Shown piece after piece: positions 17,283 to 26,131 of a stretch of 64,000 nucleotides of DNA. The position numbers and the translations under genes were made by a program. Position 1 is the stretch's first letter, and each line of letters opens with the position of its first letter. This DNA is from Robbsia sp. KACC 23696 (lineage in GTDB: Bacteria > Pseudomonadota > Gammaproteobacteria > Burkholderiales > Burkholderiaceae): NCBI RefSeq assembly GCF_039852015.1, contig NZ_CP156626.1, positions 1,646,249-1,710,248 of the forward strand, given 5' to 3'. The notes beneath the pieces were generated by a model, which saw only the letters and a program-made list of their open reading frames with translations, did not search any database and was not told the origin of the DNA.

Positions 17283-18344
17283 ATGCAGACGACGCCAGAC
17301 GCGCTGACCGCCTTACTGGGCGTGCGCTATCCCATTATTCAGGCGCCGATGGCGGGCGTCTCGACTCCGGGCCTGGCCGCGGCGGTATCCAATGCGGGCG
17401 GCTTGGGTTCCCTCGGCCTGGGCGCAAGCGGCGACCAACAGGCGCGCGAGCAGATCGCGAAGACGCGGGCGCTGACCGACAAACCGTTCAACGTCAACTT
17501 CTTCTGCCACGTCGCGGCGCGGGCCGATACCGACAGGGAGGCGGCGTGGCTGGCGCATCTGGCGAGCGAGTTTAAGCGTTTCGGGGCGGAGCCGCCTGCG
17601 GCATTACGAAACATCTATGCCACCGCGGTCGGTAATGACGCTTTGTTGGCAACGTTGCTCGAAACGCGGCCTTCGGTCGTCAGCTTTCATTTCGGGCTGC
17701 CCGATGCGCATTGGATCGGCGCGCTGAGAGACGCCGGCATCGTGACGATCGGTTGCGCGACCAATGTGGACGAGGCCACGCGCATCGAACGCGCGGGCCT
17801 CGATGCAATCGTCGCGCAAGGCATCGAAGCCGGTGGACATCGTGGCGCGTTCGATCCGACGCATGACGACCAGATCGGCACCTTGGCATTGGTGCGTCTG
17901 GTGACGCGCGCGAGCAGCTTGCCGGTGATCGCCGCGGGCGGCATCATGGATGGGAGCGGCATTGCCGCGGCCATGCGATTGGGTGCGGCCGGGGTGCAGA
18001 TGGGCACGGCGTTCCTGCTATGTCCCGAGTCCGCGACGCCGATGGCATACCGGGAGGAACTCAAGAGTGAGAAAGCAGGGCACACGGCGATCACCTCGGC
18101 TATTTCAGGACGGCCGGCGCGCGGTATCGTCAATCGCCTGCACACACTGGGTGTGTACGGATCGCCACCATTGCCGGACTACCCGATAGCCTATGATGCG
18201 GGTAAGGCGCTGCATCAAGTCGCGGCCGCTCAGGGCGACAGCAGCTATGCCGCGCATTGGGCCGGGCAGGCCGCGGCGCTGATCCGGGAAATGCCGGCTG
18301 CCGAATTGATCGCGACGTTGATCCGGGAGTGGGGCGAGGCATGA
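17283..18344 (+). CDS. Nitronate monooxygenase family FMN enzyme
   Basis: 353-residue FMN-dependent TIM-barrel enzyme of the class I nitronate monooxygenase (2-nitropropane dioxygenase) family, which oxidises alkyl nitronates such as propionate-3-nitronate. Seen: N-terminal YPIIQAPMAGVSTPGLAAAV, the central IVAQGIEAGGHRG with the catalytic His region, the FMN phosphate loop PVIAAGGIMDG, and GAAGVQMGTAFLL. The ATG at 17283 has AGGAG six bases upstream. It probably detoxifies nitro compounds under the divergent LysR. Enoyl-ACP reductase FabK-like activity is a remote alternative. Confidence 0.85.
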   Translation: MQTTPDALTALLGVRYPIIQAPMAGVSTPGLAAAVSNAGGLGSLGLGASGDQQAREQIAKTRALTDKPFNVNFFCHVAARADTDREAAWLAHLASEFKRFGAEPPAALRNIYATAVGNDALLATLLETRPSVVSFHFGLPDAHWIGALRDAGIVTIGCATNVDEATRIERAGLDAIVAQGIEAGGHRGAFDPTHDDQIGTLALVRLVTRASSLPVIAAGGIMDGSGIAAAMRLGAAGVQMGTAFLLCPESATPMAYREELKSEKAGHTAITSAISGRPARGIVNRLHTLGVYGSPPLPDYPIAYDAGKALHQVAAAQGDSSYAAHWAGQAAALIREMPAAELIATLIREWGEA

Positions 18345-18386
18345 CCCCGCGCGGCCGAGCGTCCGCATAGTACAAGCGAAAATCAC

Positions 18387-19535
18387 ATGAAAATAGCGAG
18401 GCGCGACAGCGCGATGTCCAGCGTGCGCCACCCCCTTTCGCATCAGCCAGCGCCGCTGCTCGCGTCGGTTCTCGGGACCCTTGCCGTCATGGGCGTCGCA
18501 TCGGTCGGGGCGCTCTTGTTCAAGATGGTCCGCTATGTCGATCCGTGGCATCGGAAAGTCTCGGACGCCGGTTATATCGAAAAAAGCGCCTGCGTGAACG
18601 GCATCACGTTGCACTACGTCGAAGGTCCCGCGAATGGGCCGCCGCTCGTGCTCCTTCATGCGCAGTTTCTTGATTGGTTCAGTTACAGTCGCGTTTTGCC
18701 CGCGCTAGCGAAGTCGTTTCATGTGTACGTCATCGATTATCCGGGACATGGCCATACGGTGACGCCGGCCGACTATCCGATGACGGCGGATCGTATCGGC
18801 GCGGACATTGCGGACTTTATCGAGACACACATTGGACGTCCTGTCTTCGTCAGCGGCAACTCGTCGGGCGGTCTGCTTGCCACATGGTTGGCGGCCTACC
18901 GTCCAGCGCTCGTTCAGGCGGCGTTGCTGGAGGACCCGCCGTTGTACGCATCCGAGTATCCCGAGATCAAGCGCACGATTGCCAATCGCGCTTTCGTCAC
19001 GAGTTATCAGGCGACGCAAGATCATCCAAGCGACTTCCTGCTGTATTGGATACGCAGCAACGCGCCATTCTTCCGCAGACGAGTGGGTCCGGGAACGCCG
19101 TCTTTGCTACGCGCAGCCGTCAAGTTGTATCGCGCGGCGCGCCCAGGCCAGCCGGTGGAAATCGGGCTTATCCGCAACGATACCGTGCGTTTCCTCGTGC
19201 GCGGTCTCGATCAATATGATCCGCGCTTCGGGGCGGCCTTTTATGACGGGAGTTGGAATCGCGGATTCGACCATGGCCATGCGCTCGGCCAGATTCAGTG
19301 CCGCACATTGCTTCTTCACGCGAACTACAGGATCCTGGCCGACGGCACGCTCGATGGTGCAATGACGCGAGAGCAGGCCAGCCGTGCGGCATCGCTGTTG
19401 CAACACGGCAGCTACGTCAAGGTTGACGCGGGGCATGTTGTGAACGTGGAGAAGCCCGACGAATTTGTCGCATTGCTGCGCGATTTCTTTCTTGGAAATG
19501 TCGTGTCGGGCGAGACGGTCGCACCGTTAACCTGA
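18387..19535 (+). CDS. Alpha/beta hydrolase with N-terminal membrane anchor
   Basis: 382-residue hydrolase. A single hydrophobic stretch at about residues 24-45 (LLASVLGTLAVMGVASVGAL) suggests a membrane anchor or uncleaved signal. The fold then shows the oxyanion region LLHAQFLDWFSY, the nucleophile elbow GNSSGG and the catalytic His in DAGHVVNVEKP. The substrate is unknown. The start is uncertain: neither ATG 18387 nor ATG 18414 has a strong ribosome site. It lies 42 bases downstream of the nitronate monooxygenase gene and may be cotranscribed. Confidence 0.7.
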   Translation: MKIARRDSAMSSVRHPLSHQPAPLLASVLGTLAVMGVASVGALLFKMVRYVDPWHRKVSDAGYIEKSACVNGITLHYVEGPANGPPLVLLHAQFLDWFSYSRVLPALAKSFHVYVIDYPGHGHTVTPADYPMTADRIGADIADFIETHIGRPVFVSGNSSGGLLATWLAAYRPALVQAALLEDPPLYASEYPEIKRTIANRAFVTSYQATQDHPSDFLLYWIRSNAPFFRRRVGPGTPSLLRAAVKLYRAARPGQPVEIGLIRNDTVRFLVRGLDQYDPRFGAAFYDGSWNRGFDHGHALGQIQCRTLLLHANYRILADGTLDGAMTREQASRAASLLQHGSYVKVDAGHVVNVEKPDEFVALLRDFFLGNVVSGETVAPLT

Positions 19536-19540
19536 TGCCA

Positions 19541-20131
19541 TCACGTTCGCACGCGCAGCTGTTTTGCCGTGAGATGAATGCGTAGATCGAGTTCGATCTG
19601 GTGGTAGCCGGGTTCCATGAATTCGCAAAGCCGATAGAAGGCTTTGTCGTGCTCGGGCTCCTTGAGATGCGCCAATTCGTGGACGACGATCATGCGCAGG
19701 AAGGCCAGCGGTGTGTTCCGGAAAAGCGCGGCGATGCGGATTTCCTTTTTGGCCTTCAGCTTGCCGCCCTGAACGCGGGAAATCGCCGTATGCAGCCCGA
19801 GCGCATGCCGCACCACGTCAAGCTTGTTGTCGTAGAGCACCTTGTCGATCGCGGGCGCCGAACGCAGATATTGTTGCTTTACATCGGCGCAGAAGGTGTA
19901 CAGCGCTTTGTCGGATTGCACCGCGTGGCGCGGTCCACCAACTTCTATCTCTGCGTCCGCGGGCAATGCATAATCGGGATAGCGCTTCTGTAGATAACGG
20001 ATGACGCGGCCCTCGGCCAATAGCGTGCGAACCTGCTGCTGCAACGCGGGCGGGTAATGATTGAGATAGGGCAGGCGCTGCAGCGCAGCGTCGAGCGCCG
20101 CCCCATTCGGGGGCGGCGTCGGGCTGGCCAT
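19541..20131 (-). CDS. YgjP/SprT-like metal-dependent protein (DUF45)
   Basis: Predicted Zn metalloprotein of about 196 residues. The gluzincin-like motif HELAHLKEPEHDKAF in the C-terminal part is typical of the YgjP/WLM group (HExxH plus a third His). The N-terminal boundary is unclear: the frame is open up to 20215 with a TTG, and ATG 20131 is the first plausible Met. It follows the ABC transporter ATPase gene almost directly on the same strand and converges with the alpha/beta hydrolase gene. The cellular role of this family is poorly understood. Confidence 0.7.
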   Translation of the reverse strand: MASPTPPPNGAALDAALQRLPYLNHYPPALQQQVRTLLAEGRVIRYLQKRYPDYALPADAEIEVGGPRHAVQSDKALYTFCADVKQQYLRSAPAIDKVLYDNKLDVVRHALGLHTAISRVQGGKLKAKKEIRIAALFRNTPLAFLRMIVVHELAHLKEPEHDKAFYRLCEFMEPGYHQIELDLRIHLTAKQLRVRT

Positions 20132-20216
20132 GGCGGTCGCGCGGACGGGTGCCGCGCGGCCGATCGCGGGGTCCGTCACGGCCCGGTAGCGAAGCGAAAG
20201 GCGCAAACCGGACAAC

Positions 20217-20978
20217 CTAGGCCGACTGCGCGACGGCCGTGTCGACGGCGCCGGTCGTCATCCCGATAAACTGCCGCAACTCTGGCGTTTTGGGATTGGT
20301 GAACAGTTCCTCCGGCGGGCCGATTTCGTGCACTTTGCCTTGGTGCATGAACACGACGCGGTCACAGACCTCGCGGGCGAAACGCATTTCATGCGTGACC
20401 ATCAGCAGCGTCATGCCTTCGTTGGCCAGTTGCCGGACGACGGCCAGCACTTCCTGGACCAGTTCCGGATCGAGCGCCGACGTGATTTCGTCGCAGAGCA
20501 GCGCTTGCGGTGCCATGCATAGCGCGCGTGCAATCGCCACGCGCTGCTGCTGACCGCCGGACAACTGGTCGGGATAGGCATCGAACTTCGCGCCCAGACC
20601 GACACGCTCCAATTGCGCGACCGCCGTCTTGCGTGCCTCGGCCTCGCTGGTCTTCTTGACGACCATCGGCGAGATCATCACGTTGCGGCCAACGCTGAGG
20701 TGCGGGAACAGATTGAATTGCTGGAAGATCATACCGATCTTCAGACGCAGCCGTCGCAGTTCCGCCTCGCCCTGCCCGACATAGGCGCCGGCAACGTTGA
20801 TATTGCCTTCGTCGATGGTTTCCAGTCCGTTGATACAGCGCAGCAGCGTGCTTTTTCCCGAACCGCTCTTGCCGATGATCGCGATGACCTCGCCTTTTTC
20901 GACGGTCATCGTGATGCCTTTGAGCACCTCGTTGTCGCCGAAGCGCTTCTTGACGTCGTCAATGGTGATGAGGGGCAT
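20217..20978 (-). CDS. Polar amino acid ABC transporter, ATP-binding protein
   Basis: 253-residue ATPase of the GlnQ/HisP class. Walker A is GKSGSGKST, the Q-loop lies in IFQQFNLFPHLSV, the signature is LSGGQQQRVAIARAL, Walker B ends CDEITSALDPE, and the H-loop is MVTHEM. It energises the two permeases encoded just upstream; its ATG at 20978 overlaps the preceding permease gene by 20 bases. The set encoded 23250 to 20217 is a complete importer. Confidence 0.9.
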   Translation of the reverse strand: MPLITIDDVKKRFGDNEVLKGITMTVEKGEVIAIIGKSGSGKSTLLRCINGLETIDEGNINVAGAYVGQGEAELRRLRLKIGMIFQQFNLFPHLSVGRNVMISPMVVKKTSEAEARKTAVAQLERVGLGAKFDAYPDQLSGGQQQRVAIARALCMAPQALLCDEITSALDPELVQEVLAVVRQLANEGMTLLMVTHEMRFAREVCDRVVFMHQGKVHEIGPPEELFTNPKTPELRQFIGMTTGAVDTAVAQSA

Positions 20979-21612
20979 GGAACTTCTTCTCCAGGAAACG
21001 GCTGTAAAGCGATAACGGCCAGCACAGCGCAAAATACATGATGGCGACGAGGCCGTAGGTTTCAAAAGGTTGGAACGTCGCGTTCGTGATCATCGTCCCG
21101 GCTTTCGTGACTTCGACGAATCCGATGATCGAGGTCACCGCGGTCCCCTTGACGATCTGCACGCAGAAACCGACAGTAGGGGCGATGGCGATCCGCATCG
21201 CCTGCGGCAGGATCACATGACGCATCTGCTGCAGGCGCGTCATGGCCAGGCTGGCGGACGCCTCCCACTGGCCTTTGGCGATCGATTCGACTGTTCCGCG
21301 CCAAATCTCCGACAAAAAGGCGCTGGACCACAGGGTCAGACCGATACCGGCCGCGAGCCACGCCGGCACGTCGAGACCGAACAACGCCAGGCCGAAGAAG
21401 ATCATGAACAGCTGCATCAGCAGCGGTGTGCCCTGAAACAGCTCGATATAGCCTCTTGCGAACCAGTTCGCCGTCCGTGAACGCGAAATGCGCAGCCATA
21501 GCAACACCAGGCCGACCAAACCACCCATGACGAACGCGACCACCGATAGCAGCGCAGTCCAACGCAGCGCCATCAGCAATGCGCGAATGATATCCCACAA
21601 CGTAAAGCTCAT
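20959..21612 (-). CDS. Polar amino acid ABC transporter, permease (HisM/GlnP type)
   Basis: 217-residue inner-membrane permease with about five membrane segments and the cytoplasmic EAA-type coupling loop WEASASLAMTRLQQMRHVIL. The true start is ATG 21612 (MSFTLWDIIRALL), which overlaps the stop of the preceding permease gene by four bases; the longer open frame upstream is a shadow of that gene. It forms the membrane channel with its neighbour. Confidence 0.88.
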   Translation of the reverse strand: MSFTLWDIIRALLMALRWTALLSVVAFVMGGLVGLVLLWLRISRSRTANWFARGYIELFQGTPLLMQLFMIFFGLALFGLDVPAWLAAGIGLTLWSSAFLSEIWRGTVESIAKGQWEASASLAMTRLQQMRHVILPQAMRIAIAPTVGFCVQIVKGTAVTSIIGFVEVTKAGTMITNATFQPFETYGLVAIMYFALCWPLSLYSRFLEKKFHAPHHH

Positions 21613-22319
21613 GCGCGCGCTCCCGGGGCGGCGACAACCGTTGCAGGCTGTGGCGTGCGTCGATTGATGACGAAACGGTTGCCGATGAAGCGCAGGATCT
21701 GGCGCAGGACAATCGCCAAAACCAGATAGATCACCGTGGTGACCGCATACGCTTCGAAGGAGCGGAAGTTCCGTCCCTGGATGAAGTTCGCGGCAAACGA
21801 CAGTTCCGTCACGGCGATCGTCGAGCAGACGGCGGAGCCCAGCATTACGATGACCAGCTGACTCGACAGGGCCGGCCACATCTTCTGCAGCGCGGGGCGC
21901 AGGATGATGTAGCGGAATGCCTGACCGCGCGACATCGCCAGGCTGGCTGCCGCTTCGCGCTGACCGCGCGGGATGGCGGCAATGCCGGCGCGGATGATCT
22001 CGCTGTTGTAGGCACCCAGATTGATGACCATGGCCAGGATCGCCGCCTCCATCTCATTGATCCGGATGCCGCGTGCCGGCAGACCGAAGAAGATGAAGAA
22101 CAACTGGATCAGGAAGGGCGTGTTACGGATCACCTCGACGTAGAGGCTGATGACCGGACGCAACCACGTGGGCCCGTCGGTACGCACCCAGGCGCAGAAG
22201 ATGGCCACTAGCATGCCGAGAATGCCGCCGGCGACGGTCAGCTCGATCGTGACCTTGATGCCGGTGAGCAACACCGGGGTGTAGTCGAAGACCGAGCCGA
22301 AATCGAATTGATATGCCAT
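21609..22319 (-). CDS. Polar amino acid ABC transporter, permease (HisQ/GlnP type)
   Basis: 236-residue permease with about five membrane helices; EAA loop REAAASLAMSRGQAFRYIIL. The start MAYQFDFGS at 22319 fits the family. It overlaps the next permease gene by four bases, and lies 133 bases downstream of the binding-protein gene. Confidence 0.88.
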   Translation of the reverse strand: MAYQFDFGSVFDYTPVLLTGIKVTIELTVAGGILGMLVAIFCAWVRTDGPTWLRPVISLYVEVIRNTPFLIQLFFIFFGLPARGIRINEMEAAILAMVINLGAYNSEIIRAGIAAIPRGQREAAASLAMSRGQAFRYIILRPALQKMWPALSSQLVIVMLGSAVCSTIAVTELSFAANFIQGRNFRSFEAYAVTTVIYLVLAIVLRQILRFIGNRFVINRRTPQPATVVAAPGARA

Positions 22320-22452
22320 CTCGAAAATGCGAAAGCGTGAGGTCCGGGATGCGGCACGCCATGACGGCGCGCCGCATCCCGGACGATGATGGCGGAACAA
22401 CATGGCGCAGCGGCGTCGTCACGGACCGTGCCGGGACAACGTCGCGGCGGAT

Positions 22453-23250
22453 TTACTGGAACGTCGTGGCCATCGATTGCGGCAGCGGCGTGTGCAGCCA
22501 TTGTTCCACGACCTTGTTCAACGAACCGTCCTTCTTCGCCGACGTCAGCGCATCGTTGACGGCCGCGAGCAGCGCCGGTTCGCCCTTGTTCAAGCCGACG
22601 TAGCAAGCGGACTCATGGATCACGTACTTCAGTACCGGCGGGTGCGGCGGGTTCTTCGCGGCAATCGCGTTCGCCACGAAATCACCGGTACCCACCACTT
22701 GGACTTGGCCGGACATATAGGCGGCGATCATGCCGTTATTGTCGTCATAGCGCTTGATCGTTGCCGTCGACGGCACGGTCTGGGTCAACTGCAGATCCTC
22801 GAAGGTACTGCGGGCCACGCCGACCGTCTTGCCTGCCAGATCTTCCGGACCGGTGACTTTGATTTCTTTCCAGCCGAAGACGCTGTTGGCGAACGGCGAA
22901 TACGCTTGCGAGAAGTCGATGACCTTTTCGCGCTCGGCACTCTTGCCCAGCGTCGAGATCACCAGGTCGGCCTTATGCGTCTGCAGATAGGCGATACGAT
23001 TGGCGCTGGAGACCGGCACCAGCTCGAGCTTGAGGTGCATCGCCTTGGCGATCAACCCTGCCGCGTCGATGTCCAGGCCATGGAGGCTCATGTCGCCGCC
23101 GACGGAGCCGAACGGTGCGAAATCCTGCGGCACCGCCACGCGCAGCGTGCCGCGTTGCTTGATGTCTGACAGGGCATCGGCATGTGCTGCCGTGGCGCCG
23201 ATGAGCGAGACGCTGATGCACAGCGAGGACAGGATCGTGCGGTATTTCAT
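22453..23250 (-). CDS. ABC transporter periplasmic amino acid-binding protein
   Basis: 265-residue class 3 solute-binding protein with a Sec signal peptide (residues 1-24, cleavage after AAHA). The domain starts LSDIKQRGTLRVAVPQDFAP and carries the family pattern ISTLGKSAEREKVIDFSQAY. It delivers a polar amino acid to the two permeases encoded downstream; the ligand cannot be read from sequence. It is the first gene of the operon, with a 440-base leader region upstream. Confidence 0.88.
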   Translation of the reverse strand: MKYRTILSSLCISVSLIGATAAHADALSDIKQRGTLRVAVPQDFAPFGSVGGDMSLHGLDIDAAGLIAKAMHLKLELVPVSSANRIAYLQTHKADLVISTLGKSAEREKVIDFSQAYSPFANSVFGWKEIKVTGPEDLAGKTVGVARSTFEDLQLTQTVPSTATIKRYDDNNGMIAAYMSGQVQVVGTGDFVANAIAAKNPPHPPVLKYVIHESACYVGLNKGEPALLAAVNDALTSAKKDGSLNKVVEQWLHTPLPQSMATTFQ

Positions 23251-23690
23251 GGTCTTGGAACTCTTGCTGGGTGACCGCGTCGGACGGTCGGGGAACGGAC
23301 GCCTGCGCACCTTGCGCTGCGGCGCCCACCGCGCACGCGGCGCTGTCGGACTGACAAGACCCGGGATGCGCGACATCGTGATCGCCCCACATCCGGTAGT
23401 CGCTGCACAGTTCGCCAGCGTCGCACACATTTCGTTGCCTGGCACGTGCAGACGCTCGCATTCTTGCAGATGCCAAATTACGTGGCAATCGGCGGAAACG
23501 GCGATTTGTCGTGCATGGTGTGGTTTGTACCACGAGACGAGGCCGCCCTGCAGCGCGAAAACAATGTCTCGAAATGGCAAAAAGCCGCGCTGAGCCGCAC
23601 GGCTTTTTGAGGGGAAGAGTCGGTCCGGCGGGGCAGGCAGCATGCCCGATCGCGGATCCGCCATGGCGCGGCTAGACGTGCCGCGCCGGA
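23251..23690. other. Intergenic region upstream of the amino acid transporter operon
   Basis: The 440 bases carry no convincing gene. Open frames here only extend the binding-protein frame. The region should hold the operon promoter, and contains the hairpin listed separately at 23579-23608. I saw no tRNA-like or riboswitch-like structure. Confidence 0.6.
23579..23608 (-). terminator. Rho-independent terminator
   Basis: Perfect 9-bp stem AAAAAGCCG / CGGCTTTTT with a 12-base loop. On the minus strand it lies 80 bases after the stop of the gene ending at 23691 and ends in a T-run, so it most likely terminates that transcript and isolates the transporter operon. Confidence 0.75.
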
Positions 23691-24050
23691 TTAAGGCATT
23701 AGATGGCCTGGGACGATGCGTCGCAGAAATTGCTCGCTACGCTCCAAGGCGCTATCGGGGATCGTCGAGGCATTCTGATTGGCCGAGATCTCCTCCAATA
23801 TGCGCTTCAGGATCATGGCGAATTCAGGGTCGTGCTGTAGCCGCGCCACGGTTGCCTGGGCAATGGGCGTCAAGGCCGACAACTGTGCCGTATGGGTGTC
23901 GATCGCCTGGGTATGCGCATTGATCGAGGTATTGTGCGACGTGAAGCTGCTGACCAGGGTTTTCTGAATCTGCAACAGGGCCTTCGTCAACTCTTCGACC
24001 TGGCGTCTCAATTCGTCGATCGCTTGCTGCGTATCGCTATCCATGCTCAT
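23691..24050 (-). CDS. Small coiled-coil hypothetical protein
   Basis: 119-residue protein of unknown function. Residues ~5-30 are a heptad-patterned helix (AIDELRRQVEELTKALLQIQ), then a polar Ser/Thr/His stretch and a second helix (PEFAMILKRILEEISANQN). There is no signal peptide or membrane segment. The start MSMDSDTQ at 24050 has GAGACCG upstream; the frame opens further to 24131. Monocistronic with its own terminator. A phasin-like or oligomerisation role would be speculation. Confidence 0.6.
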   Translation of the reverse strand: MSMDSDTQQAIDELRRQVEELTKALLQIQKTLVSSFTSHNTSINAHTQAIDTHTAQLSALTPIAQATVARLQHDPEFAMILKRILEEISANQNASTIPDSALERSEQFLRRIVPGHLMP

Positions 24051-24508
24051 CGGTCTCGTATTTTTGCCGGGTTGGTGAACGGGGTACAGGCCATGCTTTG
24101 CCTGTGTGCGTCGCCACGGGCAATAGTTCAATTCTCACACAGTTCCACTTTCCATTTCAGTAACGGAATGCAAGCGTTTGACTGTATTTCGCCTCGCCGT
24201 CATCCACACTGGGCCGAGGAGAAGCGGCATCCAGCTTTCATCGTGTAAACCCTGATCGATCCGAAAACGGTTACGCAGCCGTGGTAGCACTCGGTCGATG
24301 CCAATGAGCGCATGCGGCGTGCCCGCCGCTGTGCGGCCATGTCATCTCAAAAACACACTATAACGATCGCGAATACCTGACTTTGCTTTATTGATTGATC
24401 ATTTATTGACGCCCGATTTTTCGCTTTCTACCATGCACTGAAACGTAATCGATTACGTCGATTTCCGTCTTTTTACGCATGTTGTTTTTTCCAGCCCGGG
24501 AGGCGGAT
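24051..24508. other. Divergent intergenic region before the LacI gene
   Basis: About 460 bases without a supported gene. The part from 24300 on is AT-rich, consistent with promoters, and contains the 16-bp palindrome at 24443. An ATG at 24479 is in frame with the LacI gene but lacks a good ribosome site. Confidence 0.6.
24443..24458. promoter_or_regulatory. Perfect 16-bp palindrome, candidate LacI-family operator
   Basis: ACGTAATCGATTACGT is perfectly symmetric around a central CG, the form expected of LacI/GalR-type operators. It lies 50 bases upstream of the GTG start of the LacI-type gene that heads the operon, so autoregulation and control of the whole operon are likely. Confidence 0.65.
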
Positions 24509-25642
24509 GTGAAAGCCGTCACGTTGCGCGATGTTGCCGAAGCCGCCCACGTCTCCGTGGCCACGGCGTCGCGCGTCTTGGCCGGCAAGGGTCTGGCCGG
24601 ACCCGCCACGCAGGCACGTATTCGCGAAGCGGCGGAACGGTTGGGTTATCGTCCCAATAAGTTTGCGCAGGGCCTGAAAACACGGCATACGCACTTGATC
24701 GGGGTGGTGATCCACAATCTTGAAAATGCATCGTTTCGGCGGATCGCCGCAGTGGTGCAGGGACGGATGCGGGAAAAAGGCTATCAAGTGATGCTCTGCA
24801 TCACCGGTGACGACGCGCAGCAGGAGCGCGATGCCGTATCCACGCTGATGGACTATAACGTCAGCGGCGTCGTGGTCGTACCGACGGGGCAGAACAGCGG
24901 GATGTTCGTGCAACTCGAGCAAAGCGGCGTGCCGGTGCTGTGTGTGGTGCGCCGTGATCCATCGGCGATGCTGGAATCCGTGTTGAGCGCCGACGTCGAC
25001 GGTGCCTACGATGCCACGCGTTATCTTCTGCAACAAGGGCATCGCCGTATCGGCATCGTCGTAGGGCGGCGCGGCACGACGTCCGGTGACGAACGCCGCG
25101 CCGGTTATCTACGTGCGCTCGACGAGGCGTTCGTGCCGTTCGACCCGTCGTTGATCGTCGATGGCCCGTATCTGCCGCAAACCGGTACGAACGCGGCCAA
25201 CGCCTTGCTGGACCTCCCCAAGCCGCCGACTGCCATTTTCGTTGCCAATCACGAGTCGGCACTCGGCGTCATGCGCGTGGTCTCGGAGCGAGGCCTCCGG
25301 GTTCCCGATGATATATCCCTGCTGTGCGCCGAAGACTCGCCTTGGTTCGAATGGCAACGTCCTGCGCTGAGCGTCGTCGATAGCGGTCCTGAAGCGCTGG
25401 CGAATCTGGCCGCCGACAGAATGCTGCAACGCCTCGACGGGTCGACGAACGGCGCCCGCGAATACCGCGTGGGGCAGAGGTTGATGCTGCGCGGCTCGTG
25501 CCGTGCGCCGGCGTCGCCCGCTGTCGACAGCAGCAGCGTCTCCGGCTCGGTGCCGGCCCTCGCGAGCGACAGCGCTAACGCCGGCGAAATCGGCGCCGTG
25601 CCTCTGGCGTTTCAACCCAATATTTCCGCTGGATCTGAGTGA
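24509..25642 (+). CDS. LacI family transcriptional regulator
   Basis: 377-residue regulator: N-terminal LacI helix-turn-helix (VTLRDVAEAAHVSVATASRV) with hinge helix region (LGYRPNKFAQGLKT), followed by a periplasmic-binding-like effector domain (LIGVVIHNLENASF onward; FVANHESALGVMRV; ISLLCAEDSPWFEW). The GTG at 24509 with GGGAGGCGG is preferred over ATG 24479. The last ~45 residues are a Ser/Ala-rich tail unusual for the family. Its stop nearly abuts the tautomerase gene start, so the regulator is cotranscribed with the operon it probably represses. Confidence 0.85.
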   Translation: MKAVTLRDVAEAAHVSVATASRVLAGKGLAGPATQARIREAAERLGYRPNKFAQGLKTRHTHLIGVVIHNLENASFRRIAAVVQGRMREKGYQVMLCITGDDAQQERDAVSTLMDYNVSGVVVVPTGQNSGMFVQLEQSGVPVLCVVRRDPSAMLESVLSADVDGAYDATRYLLQQGHRRIGIVVGRRGTTSGDERRAGYLRALDEAFVPFDPSLIVDGPYLPQTGTNAANALLDLPKPPTAIFVANHESALGVMRVVSERGLRVPDDISLLCAEDSPWFEWQRPALSVVDSGPEALANLAADRMLQRLDGSTNGAREYRVGQRLMLRGSCRAPASPAVDSSSVSGSVPALASDSANAGEIGAVPLAFQPNISAGSE

Positions 25643-25644
25643 TC

Positions 25645-26028
25645 ATGCCCTATCTTGAAATTATTTCGCCGGTGCTGCCGGCCGAGACGAAGCAACGTAT
25701 CGCACATGGCGTCACCGATGCCGTGGTCACGGCGTTCGATGTCAAGCCCGCCACGGTCACCGTGTTCTTCCTGCCCGTCGAAGGTCATGACTATGCGCAT
25801 GCCGGTCTGCCCGGTTATGACGATGGTCGTCCGGTGCGCATTCTGATCAAGGTGCATGCCTATCGGCGCGATGTCGATGCACGGCGCCGCGCGGCGGCGG
25901 CGATCACCACGGCGTTTCATGATGCCTGCGCCCCGATGGTCACCGATACCGCCGTGTATTTCTTCGATCGCAACCTCGATGAAGTCGCGCACGACGGCAT
26001 GCTGGCAAGCGACCACGCGCATGCCTGA
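25645..26028 (+). CDS. Tautomerase (4-oxalocrotonate tautomerase/MIF superfamily)
   Basis: 127-residue protein with the N-terminal MPYLEIISP; Pro2, exposed after Met removal, is the catalytic base of this superfamily. The length, about twice the 4-OT monomer, fits fused beta-alpha-beta tautomerases such as the CHMI/malonate semialdehyde decarboxylase-like groups. An alternative GTG at 25639 would place the Pro internally and is rejected for that reason. It lies two bases after the LacI-type gene. The reaction is probably enol-keto isomerisation of an unsaturated acid. Confidence 0.75.
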   Translation: MPYLEIISPVLPAETKQRIAHGVTDAVVTAFDVKPATVTVFFLPVEGHDYAHAGLPGYDDGRPVRILIKVHAYRRDVDARRRAAAAITTAFHDACAPMVTDTAVYFFDRNLDEVAHDGMLASDHAHA

Positions 26029-26131
26029 GCGCAGCGACGGAGCGTGCGGATGCCGCTTCCGTTTCGCCCCTTGTCCGACGCGCATCGCTGAGATGCGCGC
26101 CTTGTACAAAATCCTGTAACGACAGACCGCC